Notes: generated from the letters alone by a model not told the origin. A stretch of 64,000 bases of DNA from Gammaproteobacteria bacterium (GCA_030949385.1 JAUZSP010000003.1:186001-250000), one strand, 5' to 3'; numbered from the stretch's first letter, positions 19,542 to 26,819 are shown. Translations and numbers: made by a program.

Positions 19542-20824
19542 GCCGTATTTTGATTCAAGGAGGGCGTGTCATTGACCCCGCCAATCAGACAAATGCCATC
19601 CTCAATGTCTATTTGCACGCAGGTAAGATTTGCGCCGTTGGCGATACGGCTCCCGATGGTTTTAGTGCTGATGAGATCATCAATGCCAAAGGATTAATCG
19701 TGATGCCGGGGATGATTGCCCTCAGTGCGCGTCTACACGAACCAGGAAAAGAGTACAAAGCCACGATCAAATCCGAAACCCGCGCCGCCGCTGCGGGGGG
19801 CATCACCAGCCTCTGCTGCACCCCCGACACCCACCCCGTGATCGACGAAACCGCCACCGTGGAGCTGATTCATCGTCGCGCCGAAGATGCGGGCTTTGCC
19901 CGTGTTCTGCCCATTGGGGCATTAACCCGTGGTCTAAAAAGCGACTGTTTGAGCGAAATGGCCACCTTGCAAGCGGCGGGTTGCATCGCCTTTAGCAACG
20001 CCGGTCGTGCCATCAAAGACACTCAAATCCTGCGCCGCGCCATGCAGTACGCCACCACCTTTGACATCACCTTGATTCTGCAAGCGGAAGATCCGTGGTT
20101 GGCGCAAGGCAGCTGCGCTCACGAAGGTGCGGTTGCCACCCGTTTGGGCCTCAATGCCAGCCCCGTGGCAGCAGAGACCGTTGAGCTGGCGCGTTTGTTG
20201 GCGCTGGTGGAGCAGACCGGCGCACGGTGCCACTTTAGCCACCTCTCCTCACGCCGAGCGGTGGAGATGATCGCCGCCGCCAAACAGCAAGGCTTGCCCA
20301 TCAGCGCCGATGTGGCGATTCATCAGCTCTTTTTTACCGAGATGGATCTGGACGGTTTTAACAGCCAGTGCCATGTTAAACCCCCGTTTCGCAGCCAGCG
20401 GGACAAAGAGGCGCTGCGCCGAGGCGTGCAAGACGGCACCATCGACCTGATCTGCTGCGACCATCAACCTCACGAAGCCGATGCCAAACTGCAACCCTTT
20501 CCACAAACCGAGGCGGGCATCTCTGGGCTAGAGACTTTGTTGCCCCTGACGATGAAACTGGTGGAGGAAAAGGTGCTCACCCTCTCGCAGGCCGTTGCGC
20601 TGGTGACGCACAACGTCGCCAAGGTGATTCAACAGCCACTGGGCAGCCTGACCCCAGGACACAGCGCCGATCTCTGTCTGTTTGATCCCAATGCGTACTG
20701 GGAGCTGGAACCGCAACAGTTACTCAGCCAAGGTAAAAACACCCCGTTTGCCGGTTGGTGTTTTCAAGCGGAAGTTCAGCAGGTTTTTCTGGCTGGAGAG
20801 AAGGTTTTTTCTCACTCTTTATAG
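19538..20824 (+). CDS. pyrC': Dihydroorotase-like protein, predicted inactive (PyrC' / PyrX)
   Basis: A 428-aa amidohydrolase-fold protein of the dihydroorotase family. In active enzymes the first strand carries a zinc-binding HxH in a PGxxDxHVHxREPG context; here the segment reads [18 protein letters not shown], lacking both the Asp and the HxH pair. The later metal His pair is also reduced ([13 protein letters not shown]), although [11 protein letters not shown] retains the final acidic motif. Pseudomonas has the same situation: PyrC' is non-catalytic but needed to assemble active ATCase with PyrB. The ATGA overlap with pyrB supports a stoichiometric partner. An active dihydroorotase must be elsewhere in the genome. 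Confidence 0.9.
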   Translation: MSRILIQGGRVIDPANQTNAILNVYLHAGKICAVGDTAPDGFSADEIINAKGLIVMPGMIALSARLHEPGKEYKATIKSETRAAAAGGITSLCCTPDTHPVIDETATVELIHRRAEDAGFARVLPIGALTRGLKSDCLSEMATLQAAGCIAFSNAGRAIKDTQILRRAMQYATTFDITLILQAEDPWLAQGSCAHEGAVATRLGLNASPVAAETVELARLLALVEQTGARCHFSHLSSRRAVEMIAAAKQQGLPISADVAIHQLFFTEMDLDGFNSQCHVKPPFRSQRDKEALRRGVQDGTIDLICCDHQPHEADAKLQPFPQTEAGISGLETLLPLTMKLVEEKVLTLSQAVALVTHNVAKVIQQPLGSLTPGHSADLCLFDPNAYWELEPQQLLSQGKNTPFAGWCFQAEVQQVFLAGEKVFSHSL

Positions 20825-20962
20825 ATGCAGTAACCGCTACGCATAACCGAGCTGTAAACTCCTGTTCATGCCGTGTTTTTTATGGCAATATCGTTCTATT
20901 TGTTGTGTAAGTGGCTGATTATAAGGCTATGATCAGCCTTTAAGAATTGGCCGTGTTAACTA

Positions 20963-20987
20963 AATAAACGGCCAGTGGCCGTTTATT
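20963..20987. repeat. 25-bp palindrome
   Basis: Arms AATAAACGGCCA and TGGCCGTTTATT are perfect complements around a single central base. It lies six bases before the first 40-bp repeat. It could form a 12-bp hairpin on either strand and act as a bidirectional terminator, or be a protein-binding or insertion site; the sequence alone does not decide. Confidence 0.85.
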
Positions 20988-20992
20988 ACAGA

Positions 20993-21032
20993 GATGCAGC
21001 AGGCGCTCCGCGCCTACTGCATCGGTTCTGCG
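20993..21032 (+). repeat. 40-bp direct repeat, copy 1 (hairpin-forming)
   Basis: Matches 39 of 40 bases with 22043-22082; the single difference is C/T in the loop. The first 31 bases fold into a hairpin: ATGCAG, a C-A mismatch, AGGCGC, a 3-base loop, GCGCCT, then CTGCAT. The last nine are CGGTTCTGCG. The two copies bracket the PD-(D/E)XK gene, placed like the boundaries of a mobile cassette. Confidence 0.95.
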
Positions 21033-21046
21033 TAATAAAGGAAAAA

Positions 21047-22036
21047 ATGAACCAGCCAAACCTATTTTCATATGCAACAAGTGAGCTTTCTCAGGATGCT
21101 TTTATTTGCTGGCTATTATCTTGGGCATCACCAGAACTCAAAGGTTCTGACAAAGGTTTACATGAGTGTGCAATTAATCTCATTAAATCATTATTCGATA
21201 AACACAAGATAAGTATTCCATCAAATATTGAGCAAGTTGAAGTTAGAAAACAAGATAATAATATTGATGTGCTATGTATCATTAATAATACCTACCCTAT
21301 TTTGATTGAAGATAAAACGGGAACAAAACATCATTCAAATCAACTGACTCGTTATCTTGAAGATGTAAAAAACAGAGACTTTAAAGAGCAAAATATAATC
21401 CCAATTTATTTTAAAACGGAAGACCAAGCCAGTTATTCAAGTGTTGAAGAAAATGGGTATAAGCCTTATTTAAGGGAAGATTTTTTAAAAATCTTAAACG
21501 CATATAATGGAGTAAATGCAATACTCGTTGATTACCGAAGTCATCTTAAATCAATTTCTGATAAAGTTGAAAGTTACAAATCCAAAGAAATATCTAAATG
21601 GGGTCGGTACGCTTGGATAGGGTTCTATCTTGAATTGCAAAAACAGCTTGGTAGTGGGCATTGGGACTATGTAGCAAATCCTGCGGGAGGATTTCTTGGG
21701 TTTTGGTGGCATTTTCAGGGTACTGATAACTGTAAGCAATATCTCCAGCTTGAGCAAGATAAATTTTGTTTCAAAATATGGGTAAAAAATGAAAACGAGC
21801 GAAGACTCCTCAGATCAAAATGGCACAAAATCCTTAATGACAAAGTAAGAAATAATAAAGATACTGGTTTTAACTTAATCAAGCCAGGTAGGTTTGGAAG
21901 TGGTAAATATATGACAGTTTGTGTTTTTGATGGTGAATATCGAGAAGTAGAGGATGGAGTAATAGATATAGGTAAAACTATAGAGCTGTTTAGAAAAGCA
22001 GAGAATTTTTTAAAGTCAGTGAATAAAAGCGCATAA
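21047..22036 (+). CDS. PD-(D/E)XK nuclease superfamily protein
   Basis: A 329-aa protein resembling the PDDEXK_4 family of restriction-endonuclease-fold proteins. The N-terminus SYATSELSQDAFICWLLSWA is the family hallmark. The likely catalytic core is NNIDVLCIINNTYPILIEDK followed by TGTKHHSNQLTRYLEDV, giving the Asp...Glu-x-Lys arrangement. The C-terminal half (HWDYVANPAGGFLGFWWHF onward) has no function I recognise. There is no methyltransferase or other defence gene next to it. Start at ATG 21047 follows AAAGGA. The gene is much more AT-rich than the pyr genes and lies between two 40-bp repeats, which suggests acquisition by transfer. Role unknown; a nuclease acting in defence or DNA processing is the best guess. 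Confidence 0.82.
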   Translation: MNQPNLFSYATSELSQDAFICWLLSWASPELKGSDKGLHECAINLIKSLFDKHKISIPSNIEQVEVRKQDNNIDVLCIINNTYPILIEDKTGTKHHSNQLTRYLEDVKNRDFKEQNIIPIYFKTEDQASYSSVEENGYKPYLREDFLKILNAYNGVNAILVDYRSHLKSISDKVESYKSKEISKWGRYAWIGFYLELQKQLGSGHWDYVANPAGGFLGFWWHFQGTDNCKQYLQLEQDKFCFKIWVKNENERRLLRSKWHKILNDKVRNNKDTGFNLIKPGRFGSGKYMTVCVFDGEYREVEDGVIDIGKTIELFRKAENFLKSVNKSA

Positions 22037-22042
22037 TTGGGC

Positions 22043-22082
22043 GATGCAGCAGGCGCTTCGCGCCTACTGCATCGGTTCTGCG
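22043..22082 (+). repeat. 40-bp direct repeat, copy 2 (hairpin-forming)
   Basis: Second copy of the repeat at 20993-21032, beginning six bases after the nuclease stop. It runs into the left arm of the longer inverted repeat at 22073-22192, which copy 1 lacks. Confidence 0.95.
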
Positions 22083-22192
22083 GATGTCCATCCCCTTGCT
22101 GGCCGTCGCTGCGCGCAGTCCATCAAGCGCCTGAACCGGACGAACCTTATGAAAATAAATTTTCAACGGAGCGCCGGTTATCCGCAGAACCG
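22073..22192. repeat. Long inverted repeat after the nuclease gene
   Basis: Arms CGGTTCTGCGGAT (22073-22085) and ATCCGCAGAACCG (22180-22192) are perfect 13-base complements about 94 bases apart. The symmetry extends weakly outward: CATAA at 22032-22036 can pair with TTATG at 22193-22197. The enclosed sequence is GC-rich, unlike the genes on either side. The layout recalls a large attC-type recombination site or a repeat-derived element, but the boxes do not match the attC consensus fully. Confidence 0.7.
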
Positions 22193-22244
22193 TTATGTGT
22201 AAAAGGCTCCCCGTATGATGCGATATTTGTTATAATGAAATAAT

Positions 22245-22649
22245 ATGAATCCGAATAAACCCCTACCAAATTACGCAATATTATTTTTGCTCACCATTGC
22301 GTTTCTTACAATGCAATGGACAAGTGTTCATATTCATTTAGTCGAACATCATAGCCATGATGGCATACACCATGAACATCAATCTAAAACACATGCGCAC
22401 AGCTTATTAGCGGATACTGATGTTTCTCACCAAGCGAATCATGTCAACTCGATAGAGTTTGAGCAAAATTACCTTGTAAAAAAGCATAAAAAGCAGAAAA
22501 CGTCTTTTGATGTTATAGCGGTTACAACTCTCCCACCATCATCATCACCGGCACAAATCAGTAACAAAAAACTGGTTATCACAAGCGCTACATTAGCCTA
22601 TTGTTGCTATTCCACACTCAATCCTCGCGCCCCACCAAAAACCTCCTGA
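22245..22649 (+). CDS. Histidine-rich membrane-anchored protein of unknown function
   Basis: A 134-aa product with a hydrophobic N-terminal segment (YAILFLLTIAFLTMQ, residues about 10-25) and then a histidine-rich stretch (VHIHLVEHHSHDGIHHEH, continuing to HAHS) expected to bind Zn, Ni, Co or Cu. The rest is polar and of low complexity. It precedes a HupE/UreJ-type gene and other His-rich small genes, so a metal-homeostasis role is inferred from context. A TATAAT sequence lies at 22231-22236, very close to the start codon. I do not recognise a named family. Confidence 0.65.
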   Translation: MNPNKPLPNYAILFLLTIAFLTMQWTSVHIHLVEHHSHDGIHHEHQSKTHAHSLLADTDVSHQANHVNSIEFEQNYLVKKHKKQKTSFDVIAVTTLPPSSSPAQISNKKLVITSATLAYCCYSTLNPRAPPKTS

Positions 22650-22755
22650 ATTTTTATTTTTCTATAATCTGAAAACTGTCGTATTAAGGGTTCAGAAATT
22701 CTAGTTATTTTAGGGAGAGTAATCTCGCCCTGAATAAAAATTTATCGAGGTATTT
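22650..22755. promoter_or_regulatory. Leader upstream of the HupE-like gene
   Basis: This gap holds an inverted repeat with arms AGGGAGAG (22712-22719) and CTCGCCCT (22724-22731) around TAAT, one mismatch pair. It lies 25 bases before the HupE-like start and could be an operator or a hairpin in the leader. There is no clear T-run, so a terminator is less likely. Confidence 0.35.
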
Positions 22756-23901
22756 ATGTTACACATTATAAAACAATCACGATGGCTGTTGGCTGTCTGT
22801 CTAACGCTTTTTGCAAGCTTGGCCTTTGCTCATGGCATGTCTGAGGCCGAAAAACAAATTATCATTGAGGGAGGTAATCTACGCTACATTTGGATCGGTG
22901 CGACTCATATGCTATCTGGCTATGACCATTTAGCCTTTGTGTTTGGCATTATCTTTTTCTTAACCAAGTTTAAGGATATTGTTAAATACATCACAGCATT
23001 CACCGTTGGGCACAGTATCACCCTTATCTATGCTACTTTTAATGCGATTCAAATCAATTATTTTTTAATCGATGCGGTCATTGCATTAAGCGTTTGCTAT
23101 ATAGCTTTTCACAATTTGGATGGATTTAAAAAATATCTAAATGTCAAAGCGCCAAATATGTTGGCAATGATTTTTAGCTTAGGTTTGATACATGGTCTCG
23201 GTCTATCGACACGCTTGCAGCAGTTGCCACTGAATGAAGATCAGCTATTAATGAATATTGTTTCATTTAATGTGGGGATTGAACTCGGTCAAATTTCTGC
23301 CCTGGCTCTTATGTTGTTGCTTATTGCTGCATTTCGTAAAAGCCACTCATTTCCCACCTTTAGCAAAATTTCAAATTACTTTTTAATTCTTGCAGGAGCC
23401 TATCTATTCCTTATGCAGATGCACGGCTATGAGCATACCGCCAATGCGGATGAGTTTGTAGTGAATGCAGAGCCAGTGGGGCAAACAAAAGTGAGCCTTC
23501 AGCAAGTTCAAAAATCTGATTGGAAGGATAAGATAATTATCAATATTTCAGCCAGAGGTGAAAAAGAATATAAATTACAACTGGCTAAAGGGGCGACCCT
23601 TGAATACACATGGAAAACGGATAAAGGAGAATTATTTTATGACTTTCATGGTGAGCCTAAAGGCGATACAACGGGTTATTTTAAAACATTTGAAAAAGAT
23701 ACCCAATCCAGTGCAAGCGGTTCTTTAACTACAATATTTGAAGGTACACACGGCTGGTACTGGAAAAACAATAATGCTTTTCCTATTGTTATTATTCTAA
23801 ATGTAGCAGGCGAGTATCAACGTTTGGACTTAAAGTCTGACATTGGGAAAACAAAATCTGCACCAATTCTTAACCCATCAACTCACGATACCATTGATTA
23901 A
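22756..23901 (+). CDS. HupE/UreJ-family membrane protein fused to a C-terminal anchor-protein-like domain
   Basis: A 381-aa protein with a signal peptide (about 1-25, cleaved after FAHG or nearby), then a HupE/UreJ-type domain with about six membrane segments carrying GATHMLSGYDHLAFVFG, FTVGHSITL, LIHGLGLS and FNVGIELGQ. HupE/UreJ proteins are nickel/cobalt permeases or their relatives. From about residue 245 comes a soluble domain (LAKGATLEYTWKTDKGELFY, then EGTHGWYWKNN) that in other bacteria I know as a separate small protein called transmembrane anchor protein in metal-resistance clusters. The two parts in one chain suggest a fusion. It is followed by two small His-rich genes. Confidence 0.82.
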   Translation: MLHIIKQSRWLLAVCLTLFASLAFAHGMSEAEKQIIIEGGNLRYIWIGATHMLSGYDHLAFVFGIIFFLTKFKDIVKYITAFTVGHSITLIYATFNAIQINYFLIDAVIALSVCYIAFHNLDGFKKYLNVKAPNMLAMIFSLGLIHGLGLSTRLQQLPLNEDQLLMNIVSFNVGIELGQISALALMLLLIAAFRKSHSFPTFSKISNYFLILAGAYLFLMQMHGYEHTANADEFVVNAEPVGQTKVSLQQVQKSDWKDKIIINISARGEKEYKLQLAKGATLEYTWKTDKGELFYDFHGEPKGDTTGYFKTFEKDTQSSASGSLTTIFEGTHGWYWKNNNAFPIVIILNVAGEYQRLDLKSDIGKTKSAPILNPSTHDTID

Positions 23902-23915
23902 TAGGAGGCATTAAC

Positions 23916-24044
23916 ATGCAAACAATAAAATTATTATTACTCGGTGTTTTTATCATTATGGTGGCTGGCTGCTCCGATCAAGGACACTCACATAATGACA
24001 ATTCACACGATCACACACCTACTAAACACGACACAATTAACTGA
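23916..24044 (+). CDS. Small histidine-rich lipoprotein (42 aa)
   Basis: Short gene with a strong ribosome site (AGGAGG, 7 bases before ATG). The product has a lipoprotein signal, LLLGVFIIMVAGC, with the lipidated Cys at residue 19, followed by a short tail rich in His and Asp (GHSHNDNSHDH). The tail would sit in the periplasm and could bind metal ions. It lies 14 nt after the HupE-like gene and 17 nt before the truncated His-rich gene, so all three look like one operon. Too short for homology-based naming. Confidence 0.7.
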   Translation: MQTIKLLLLGVFIIMVAGCSDQGHSHNDNSHDHTPTKHDTIN

Positions 24045-24061
24045 TACATTTGGAGAAAATT

Positions 24062-24175
24062 ATGAAAACTTTAGCAACAACACTTGTCTTATCATCCTTG
24101 CTTTTTGGCGCACCTGTTTTGGCAGGTTCTGGACATGATCATGGTCACAGCCATGCCCCCCCTGTGTCAGGGTAG
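24062..24175 (+). pseudogene. Truncated periplasmic His-rich protein (DUF6488-like N-terminus)
   Basis: Starts after a GGAG ribosome site and encodes a clean signal peptide (MKTLATTLVLSSLLFGAPVL, then AG) followed by GSGHDHGHSHAP, the N-terminal pattern of small His-rich periplasmic proteins found with HupE/UreJ genes (DUF6488 in my reading). The frame then ends at a TAG after only 37 residues, where relatives run to about 100 or more. The sequence beyond is unrelated repeat-rich DNA, so the gene appears cut by insertion or deletion near 24165. Confidence 0.65.
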
Positions 24176-24247
24176 TTGTCCGGTGAGTTGAATCAGTAAA
24201 CTTAACTCTCAGGGGGCGGAAAGTGACCCCGCTGAACGTTCCGCACT

Positions 24248-24380
24248 GTTCCCCTCCGTTGGAGGGGTGGCAGGCGTAGCCTGACGGGGTGGTTCCACCC
24301 TGAAGCGAATTCAGCACCTTTGCCTACGTTGAAGAAACCACCCCACCTCTCCAAGGCACTCCTCCACAGGAGGGGAATTG
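24248..24380. repeat. Inverted pair of GGAGGGG-type repeats, MITE-like
   Basis: Left copy 24248-24296 and right copy 24334-24380 (reverse complement) share the pattern TTCCCCTCC, a 3-base loop, GGAGGxGTG, a spacer, GGGGTGGTTxC. Each copy has its own small hairpin (CCCCTCC/GGAGGGG on the left, CCTCC/GGAGG on the right). About 37 bases separate them. The arrangement, size and lack of genes fit a small non-autonomous element, though no target duplication is evident. Confidence 0.6.
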
Positions 24381-24413
24381 TTCGCGTGTTTTTTCACTCA
24401 CTGCGTAACATCC

Positions 24414-24575
24414 GTTATTGGTAAGAATATGCGTAGCATGTCTGGCTAACCCCAATTCAATTAAAAATTTATCGGCTTCATCCGTAATATTGGGTCGCCA
24501 CAGATAATAAATTGGAATCCAATGACAAACGCTGTAAAAAAACATAAAGACCAACCCGTCTTCCTCCTCGGGGCT
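24414..24575 (-). pseudogene. PIN-domain toxin remnant
   Basis: The minus-strand translation reads SPEEEDGLVFMFFYSVCHW, IPIYYLWRPNITDEADKFL and IELGLARHATHILTNN. This corresponds to the central part of PIN-family toxin components, where IPIYYLWRPN..DEADN and a final ILTxN precede the acidic RDF-type end. Both ends are missing: no matching N-terminus is found upstream, and the 3' side runs into the inverted repeat element. No antitoxin gene is present. Family assignment is from motif memory and should be checked. Confidence 0.6.
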
Positions 24576-24647
24576 GATATTCGGCACGCACGCAAAACCG
24601 GTACACAATCTGTATAACCCCAACCAAGATCAACACGGGGTTGAAAA

Positions 24648-25319
24648 ATGGCAACAGATTATCAGGCTGGATTTTCACTGCTGGAGCTGGCCGTGGTGCT
24701 GTTTGTGGTCTCCCTGTTGGCCGCGGGTGTGTTAACCCCCCTTAAAGCCCAACGGGAAAACCAACAGATTCGCAGCACCAAAATCAGCTTGGAACGCCTT
24801 TCAAAGGTGATTCTCGGTTACACCCTCAGCCAAGGCCATTTGCCTTGCCCCGACAGCAACGGCAATGGCTGGCAAAACCGACTCGGCAACTCAAGTTGCC
24901 AAAATAATAACGGTACTCTGCCGTGGCGTGATCTGGGGGTTAATGCAACAGACGCTTGGAATCAATCCATCGGCTTGGCCGTCAGCCCAGATTACGCCGA
25001 TCAAATTGAGGGCGCGGCGGGCTGCGCCACCGTTTCAACGGGCATCTCCTTTAGCCTCTGCTCTGAGGCGACTCTGAGCGTCAGCGCCAACCTCGATGGC
25101 AGTGATCAACTGGCTCAACAGGTGCCTTTTATCCTCTTCTCTCAAGGCCAGCCACGGGGCTTCAACTCAACTTTGGAAGCCGAAAATCTGGACGGCGACC
25201 TCAACTTTATCAAACGCGGCCACAGCCTACTGACCGGAGCCGAGTTTAACGACCTGCTCATCTGGGTACCGGACAGCCTGTTGAAGTACACCATGATCAA
25301 CGCCCAACGACTGCCTTAG
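24648..25319 (+). CDS. Prepilin-type N-terminal methylation domain protein (pseudopilin-like)
   Basis: A 223-aa protein with a class III prepilin leader: a short basic-poor leader MATDYQAG, cleavage after Gly8, then FSLLELAVVLFVVSLLAAGV with Glu at +5 and a hydrophobic helix. The remaining roughly 180 residues form a soluble domain with several Cys (CPDSNGNGW, NSSCQNN, GAAGCATVS, FSLCSEA) that could make disulfides. It is far from pilin or T2SS operons. The family of larger pilin-like proteins with this fold is often poorly annotated; it may be a minor pilin or a surface pseudopilin. Next genes are an ABC-2-type permease and an anchored protein. Confidence 0.88.
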   Translation: MATDYQAGFSLLELAVVLFVVSLLAAGVLTPLKAQRENQQIRSTKISLERLSKVILGYTLSQGHLPCPDSNGNGWQNRLGNSSCQNNNGTLPWRDLGVNATDAWNQSIGLAVSPDYADQIEGAAGCATVSTGISFSLCSEATLSVSANLDGSDQLAQQVPFILFSQGQPRGFNSTLEAENLDGDLNFIKRGHSLLTGAEFNDLLIWVPDSLLKYTMINAQRLP

Positions 25320-25331
25320 GAGCGCCCTCTT

Positions 25332-26099
25332 TTGCACGCCTGTTTTATAATTGCCCGATTAACGTTCAAACAGATTCAGCACGCCGGTCTTTTCAGCGCC
25401 CTGTTTATCTGTGCTCTGCTCGCCATCAGCCTAAGCGAGTTTGCCGCCACCATCACCATCACAGAGCAACAGAGCACCCAGCTTGGTCTATTGGCAGTGG
25501 TCTTACGCCTCACTGGTCTATTGATCAGCGCCATGCTGGTCATCAACATCAATCACAACGAATTAAACAGTGGCCACACCCAACTGCTGCTTTCCACCCA
25601 GATCAACCGCAGCCAACTCTATTTTGGCAAACTGCTCAGCACGCTGCTGCTCTCCTTAACCGTTGCGCTGTTTAGCAGCCTCATCCTGCTCTTTTACAGC
25701 CAAAACAGCGTTCTGTTCTATTGGGGATGTTCGTTTTTTTTGGAGTTACTGCTGGTCAACAGCATGGCGCTTTGGCTGGCGTTTGGGCTGCGAAGCAGCG
25801 TGCTGGCCAGCTTGGCCTTGCTGCTCTTTTATCTGTTTGCGCGGCTGGCAGATAACTTGGTGCAGATTGCTCAAGGGCCTTTTTTTAATCCCCACTCTTG
25901 GCTCGATCAAATGGCTTTGCTCTTTTTAACCGCACTCTCTTGGTTATTGCCTTCATTGAATAACTTTGCTCTGAGCCAGTGGTTAATTCAAACACCGGTA
26001 TCATTAGATCACTTTTATTACTCAGCACTGGAAGCGTTTCTCTATCTTTTATTATTAATATCAGCCACCTTAATTGATCTGCATCGACGGGTTTTTTAA
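25332..26099 (+). CDS. ABC-2-type membrane permease-like protein
   Basis: A 255-aa integral membrane protein with about six hydrophobic segments, for example LFSALFICALLAISLSEFAA, LLAVVLRLTGLLISAMLVI and LLLLISATLIDL. The pattern NELNSGHTQLLLSTQINRSQ followed by FGKLLSTLLLS is the short cytoplasmic loop typical of ABC-2 permeases. The start codon is TTG at 25332, 12 nt after the pilin-like gene. No ATP-binding subunit gene is adjacent, so the partner ATPase is unknown. Substrate cannot be predicted. Confidence 0.7.
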   Translation: MHACFIIARLTFKQIQHAGLFSALFICALLAISLSEFAATITITEQQSTQLGLLAVVLRLTGLLISAMLVININHNELNSGHTQLLLSTQINRSQLYFGKLLSTLLLSLTVALFSSLILLFYSQNSVLFYWGCSFFLELLLVNSMALWLAFGLRSSVLASLALLLFYLFARLADNLVQIAQGPFFNPHSWLDQMALLFLTALSWLLPSLNNFALSQWLIQTPVSLDHFYYSALEAFLYLLLLISATLIDLHRRVF

Positions 26100-26108
26100 A
26101 TTGAATTT

Positions 26109-26819
26109 ATGCACACGTTAAGACCTTTTAAACAACTGCCCAATGGGTTGATTTTGAGCCTGTTAATTTTTCTTATTGGTTTTATTGTTTTAAAAACACA
26201 ACAACCCGATAAAACAATCGTAATAAACAAACTCACCTCACCACCAGAAAGCGTTTTACTGCGTCAACTCAGCTTTAATGAACCGGCACTGGCTTCACGT
26301 CTGCTTTCAATCTGGCTGCAAGACTTTGATTATCAACACGGTCAAAGCCTCAAATATAAACAGCTAGATTATACTCATTTAATCAATTGGTTAAATGCTA
26401 TTCAAGAGCTGGATGGTGACAATCGTTACCCTCTGCTCAGCGCCAGCCACCTCTACAGCAACGTGAACGATTCGGACAAACTACGCCAAATTATTGATTT
26501 TGTAGCAAATAAATTTGAACAAGCACCCGCACGAGAGTGGCCTTGGATGGTAAAAATGGTGTTATTGGCGCAACATAAACTGCACGATGCAGAGCTAGCC
26601 CTAAGATTAAGTCAAAAACTAATGCGGCTCACCAAAGGAAATAAAAACGTACCCCGTTGGGTCAAACAGATGACCGTGTTTATTTTAGCGGGAGAGGGGA
26701 AAAAAGAAGCAGCGGCCACTTTAATTGCCGCATTATTAAAAAGCGGCGAAATAAAAGACCCAGCAGAGCAACATTTTTTAGAGCAACAGTTTATTAAATT
26801 ACAACCGAACAAACAATAA
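26109..26819 (+). CDS. Membrane-anchored hypothetical protein with TPR-like helices
   Basis: A 236-aa protein with one N-terminal membrane segment (about 13-30, LILSLLIFLIGFIVL) and a mostly alpha-helical periplasmic or cytoplasmic domain (SHLYSNVNDSDKLRQIIDF, LLAQHKLHDAELALRLSQKL, ILAGEGKKEAAATLIAALL) that reads like degenerate tetratricopeptide repeats. It is 9 nt downstream of the permease gene, suggesting a shared function. I do not recognise the family. Confidence 0.6.
   Translation: MHTLRPFKQLPNGLILSLLIFLIGFIVLKTQQPDKTIVINKLTSPPESVLLRQLSFNEPALASRLLSIWLQDFDYQHGQSLKYKQLDYTHLINWLNAIQELDGDNRYPLLSASHLYSNVNDSDKLRQIIDFVANKFEQAPAREWPWMVKMVLLAQHKLHDAELALRLSQKLMRLTKGNKNVPRWVKQMTVFILAGEGKKEAAATLIAALLKSGEIKDPAEQHFLEQQFIKLQPNKQ

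Larger units (their letters stand above)
20825..21046. other. Intergenic boundary between the pyr operon and the accessory segment
   Basis: No gene is seen. The stretch is AT-rich. A hairpin with arms GGCTGAT/ATCAGCC (20913-20938) is a weak candidate terminator for the pyr unit. A 25-bp near-perfect palindrome lies at 20963-20987, and the first 40-bp repeat at 20993-21032. GCATAAC at 20841 and GTTAACT at 20955 resemble the inverse-core and core boxes of integron attC sites, but the sequence between them does not fold convincingly. A ribosome site (AAAGGA) precedes the nuclease gene. Confidence 0.5.
24176..24647. other. Repeat-rich scar between the metal cluster and the pilin-like gene
   Basis: No intact gene in 472 nt. 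It contains an inverted pair of repeats (24248-24380) and a fragment of a PIN-domain toxin on the minus strand (24414-24575). The metal-cluster gene to the left is cut off at its edge. The content fits the remains of one or more mobile-element insertions and deletions. A ribosome-site-like sequence before 24648 serves the pilin-like gene. Confidence 0.6.

Noticed and set aside
22031-22198. Classical integron attC site
   Set aside because: The outer boxes each miss the consensus at one or two bases and the length of about 168 bp is above the usual range; no integrase gene is in the window. Kept only as a hypothesis in the findings.
22037-22243. 68-aa open frame across the repeat after the nuclease gene
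   Set aside because: It lies almost wholly within repeat and inverted-repeat DNA, has no recognised motif and no ribosome site.
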